NCBI GenBank assembly: GCA_934101185.1 | Contig: CAKOQD010000014.1 | Coordinates: forward strand, 1 to 25,065 | Source of the DNA: an uncultured Bacilli bacterium | Lineage (GTDB): Bacteria > Bacillota_I > Bacilli_A > RF39 > UBA660 | Length of the DNA stretch: 25,065 nt | Reading direction: 5' to 3' | Shown: in pieces, positions 23,093 to 25,065 of the stretch | Numbering within the stretch: the stretch's first letter is position 1 | Layout of the letters: each line of letters starts with the position of its first letter | Position numbers and translations under genes: made by a program | The notes under the pieces: model-generated | What the model was told of the DNA's origin: nothing | The model's input: only the letters and a program-made list of their open reading frames with translations | The model's database searches: none

Positions 23093-24530
23093 TGTAAGCA
23101 CCTCCTAAAGGTAGATTAAGTTTTTCTTCAATGAATGATGCAAGGCAATAGATTGTTTTTTCATCAAATTTTTTACCTATTATTTGCATACCAATTGGTA
23201 AGTTATTACTACTGAAACCAATAGGCATAGAAAGTGCTGGTAGGCCTGCCATATTTACTGGGTTAGTTAGAATATCGTCTAAGAATCCTTTGTTTGGATC
23301 ATTAAGACTACTACCAATTTCATATGGTAATGTTGTAGTGGTAGGACCAATTATCAAGTCATAGTCTTTGAATACTTTGTCAAATTCTATATTAAAGGCA
23401 TTTCTTATCATAAGTGCTTTATCATAGTATTCATTTTTATTTTTACCACTAAGTAGGAATGATCCTACCATTATTCTTCTTTTTACTTCGTCTCCAAAGC
23501 CAAGGCTTCTAGTCTTTTTATAAAGTTCATCAAGGTTTTTAGCTTCTTTATATGAATAACCGTATTTTATACCATCAAATCGTGCTAGATTGCTACTTGC
23601 TTCTCCAAGAGCAATAATTTGATATAGACTTACTGCATTTTCTAAGTATTTCATATCTACTATATCAATAGAAATGCCCATATCAATAAGCATAGATTTA
23701 ATTTCATTAAACTTATTTAGTATCTCTTTATCAATAACATCACTAATATAGAAACTAGGTATAGCTATTTTCATACCTTTTACAGATGAACCAATTAAGC
23801 TAGTAAAGTCTTTATCTTTATCTACATTAGTCAAGTCTCTTTCGTCTTTACCTGATATTGCTTCGAGTAACAAAGCATTTTCATAGACATTTTTTGTAAT
23901 TGGTCCAATTTGATCCATACTAGATGCAAAGGCAATAAGACCATATCTAGAAACTCTTCCATAAGTTGGTTTCATGCCTACTGTTCCACAGAAAGCAGAT
24001 GGTTGTCTAATAGAACCTCCAGTATCACTACCAAGTGCAAGTGGTACAAGATGTGCTGATACACATGCCGCAGAACCTCCGGATGATCCTCCAGATACTA
24101 AAGATTTATTCCAAGGGTTTTTAACTGGTCCAAAGAAACTTGTTTGGTTACTAGAGCCCATTGCAAACTCATCCATATTAGTTTTTCCTATTACTATCAT
24201 GTTATTTTTATCTATTAATTCTTTTACATATGAGTCATAGACTGGAATGAAATCTTCAAGCATTTTAGATGCACATGTTGTCTTAAGATCTTTTGTAACT
24301 ATATTATCTTTTAAAGCAATTGGAATACCAAATAATAAATTGTCTACAGGTTGTCCTTCTAATTCTTTAGCTTTTTTTATAGCATTTTCCTTATCAAGTG
24401 TAATAAATGCATTTAAATCTTTATTTTCTATTCTAGAGAAGCATTCATTTACTAAGTCTATAGGTTTAATGGTACCATTTTTTAATAGTTTGTTTATTTC
24501 TATAATGGGCATATCTATATATTTACTCAT
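23085..24530 (-). CDS. gatA: Asp/Glu-tRNA amidotransferase subunit A (glutaminase)
   Basis: 481 residues. This amidase-signature enzyme hydrolyses glutamine and channels ammonia to GatB. The Ser-cisSer-Lys triad is visible as K74 (PIALKDNI), S149 (LVSGGSSGGSAA) and S173 (SDTGGSIRQP), at the same spacing as the S. aureus enzyme. The ATG at 24528-24530 is chosen because GGAGG lies eight nt upstream, giving MSKYIDMPII. The frame extends 11 codons further without a ribosome site. It overlaps the end of gatC by 8 nt (ATGAGTAA). Confidence 0.97.
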   Translation of the reverse strand: MSKYIDMPIIEINKLLKNGTIKPIDLVNECFSRIENKDLNAFITLDKENAIKKAKELEGQPVDNLLFGIPIALKDNIVTKDLKTTCASKMLEDFIPVYDSYVKELIDKNNMIVIGKTNMDEFAMGSSNQTSFFGPVKNPWNKSLVSGGSSGGSAACVSAHLVPLALGSDTGGSIRQPSAFCGTVGMKPTYGRVSRYGLIAFASSMDQIGPITKNVYENALLLEAISGKDERDLTNVDKDKDFTSLIGSSVKGMKIAIPSFYISDVIDKEILNKFNEIKSMLIDMGISIDIVDMKYLENAVSLYQIIALGEASSNLARFDGIKYGYSYKEAKNLDELYKKTRSLGFGDEVKRRIMVGSFLLSGKNKNEYYDKALMIRNAFNIEFDKVFKDYDLIIGPTTTTLPYEIGSSLNDPNKGFLDDILTNPVNMAGLPALSMPIGFSSNNLPIGMQIIGKKFDEKTIYCLASFIEEKLNLPLGGAYNE

Positions 24531-24816
24531 CAAAAACACCTCCGACTTCAATGAAACTATCAAATCTAGAAGAAGAATTATTAAGAATGTCTTCCTTCAT
24601 ATTGTATTCTTTATAGCTGTCTTCTCTTAATGTAGTATTATTAGTCCATGGTGCAATAAACAATTCATCAGTAGAGATTTCAACTTCATTTATTTTATTA
24701 ATACTATCGAATATTTCTTTTAATTGATAAGAAAATTTTTCTATTTCTTCTTCATTTAAATCTAAACGTGCTAAGTTTGCAACGTGCAAAACTTCTTCTT
24801 TTGTTAACTTATCCAT
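24523..24816 (-). CDS. gatC: Asp/Glu-tRNA amidotransferase subunit C
   Basis: 97 residues, the small belt subunit that holds GatA and GatB together. The family pattern is LTKEEVLHVANLARLDL (4-20), an EEEIEKFSYQLKEIFDSI helix, and a C-terminal LREDSYKE followed by SSSRFDSFIEV. GGAGG lies upstream of the ATG, and a promoter sits at 24840-24868. First gene of gatCAB. Its presence implies that Gln-tRNA and/or Asn-tRNA is made by the indirect route. Confidence 0.95.
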   Translation of the reverse strand: MDKLTKEEVLHVANLARLDLNEEEIEKFSYQLKEIFDSINKINEVEISTDELFIAPWTNNTTLREDSYKEYNMKEDILNNSSSRFDSFIEVGGVFDE

Positions 24817-24839
24817 ATATACTTTCCTCCGTCCTACTT

Positions 24840-24868
24840 ATTATAGCATGTTAGTAATAATTTTTAAA
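24840..24868 (-). promoter_or_regulatory. Promoter of gatCAB
   Basis: TTTAAA (24863-24868), a 17-nt spacer and TATAAT (24840-24845) on the minus strand, 24 nt upstream of the gatC start. Confidence 0.65.
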
Positions 24869-24930
24869 GTTTTTATCATCAAATTGACATCCATAATAAA
24901 AGAAATAGATTACTTGAAGTTGTAAGATAA

Positions 24931-24959
24931 AAGTAGACACAAAAAGAACGTGTTTACTT
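24931..24959. repeat. Imperfect inverted repeat, possible left end of an insertion sequence
   Basis: AAGTAGACAC (24931-24940) and GTGTTTACTT (24950-24959) are inverted copies with one mismatch and a 9-nt spacer. They lie 36 nt before a probable transposase start. They could be the terminal repeat region of the element or an operator. Confidence 0.4.
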
Positions 24960-24994
24960 TTTATTTTGTTAAAATAGAAATAGGAGGAAAAAAT

Positions 24995-25065
24995 ATGGCA
25001 AAGAAAGGTCAAAAATTTAAAACATGGACAGCTGATGAAAAATATAATGTAATCAAACCAATTAT
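24995..25065 (+). CDS. N-terminus of a probable IS3-type transposase OrfA (cut by window end)
   Basis: Only 23 codons are visible. The start is sound: AGGAGG (24983-24988) lies six nt upstream of the ATG, and an extended -10-like TGTTAAAAT sits at 24967-24975. The peptide MAKKGQKFKTWTADEKYNVI resembles the basic start and first helix of IS3/IS150-family OrfA proteins. The fragment is too short to be certain. A short DNA-binding regulator is the alternative. Confidence 0.5.
   Translation, partial: MAKKGQKFKTWTADEKYNVIKPI

Noticed and set aside
23974..24630. Two + strand open frames opposite gatA/gatC
   Set aside because: Shadows of strongly conserved genes on the other strand.

Overview
This is a strongly AT-rich window with compact gene packing, mostly on the minus strand. 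TGG encodes Trp and TGA is not read as Trp, so the standard bacterial code applies. The gene set (pyruvate:ferredoxin oxidoreductase, small 4Fe-4S ferredoxin, GatCAB, RodA/FtsW, LtaS-like enzyme, YutD, YunB, a YutH/CotS-like protein) points to an anaerobic low-GC Firmicute of the Bacilli/Mollicutes-related kind, probably an uncultured gut lineage. YunB, the YutH-like pseudokinase and a BclA-like collagen protein hint at spore formation or its remnants. No species can be named from this.

Layout. 1-540 (+) is the C-terminal end of a collagen-like surface protein, convergent with recG (-) across a shared terminator. 2608-2887 holds the recG promoter, an unassigned free-standing small RNA on the + strand with its own promoter and terminator, and the nifJ terminator. 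nifJ (-) and a small unknown gene (-) follow. A lone RodA/FtsW gene (+) with an apparently leaderless start stands opposite a ten-gene tRNA operon (-): Val-Thr-Tyr-Gln-Lys-Leu-Ser-fMet-Asp-Phe. The tRNA-Thr(UGU) gene is interrupted in its anticodon loop by a 231-nt group I intron resembling the Azoarcus IC3 type.

9062-14275 is a run of small housekeeping and unknown genes: YugI-like S1 protein, Nfu, YutH-like pseudokinase, a coiled-coil protein, DUF1292, YutD, YunB, an acidic tail-anchored protein and ferredoxin. Many terminators here overlap stop codons and the promoters of the next gene. 14282-21631 is an envelope block (-). A lone membrane-anchored protein with seven propeller-like repeats is followed by a five-gene operon: a TM protein with a TTG start, a receptor with solute-binding-like domains and a degenerate GGDEF domain, YihY, an LtaS-like enzyme and a TM protein. 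21683-24816 is gatCAB (-). The right edge (+) holds the first codons of a probable transposase.

Together the window covers pyruvate oxidation with its ferredoxin carrier, Fe-S carrier function, tRNA production and Gln-tRNA(Gln) amidation, and cell-envelope or spore functions. The strongest unusual items are the tRNA-Thr group I intron and the orphan structured RNA.
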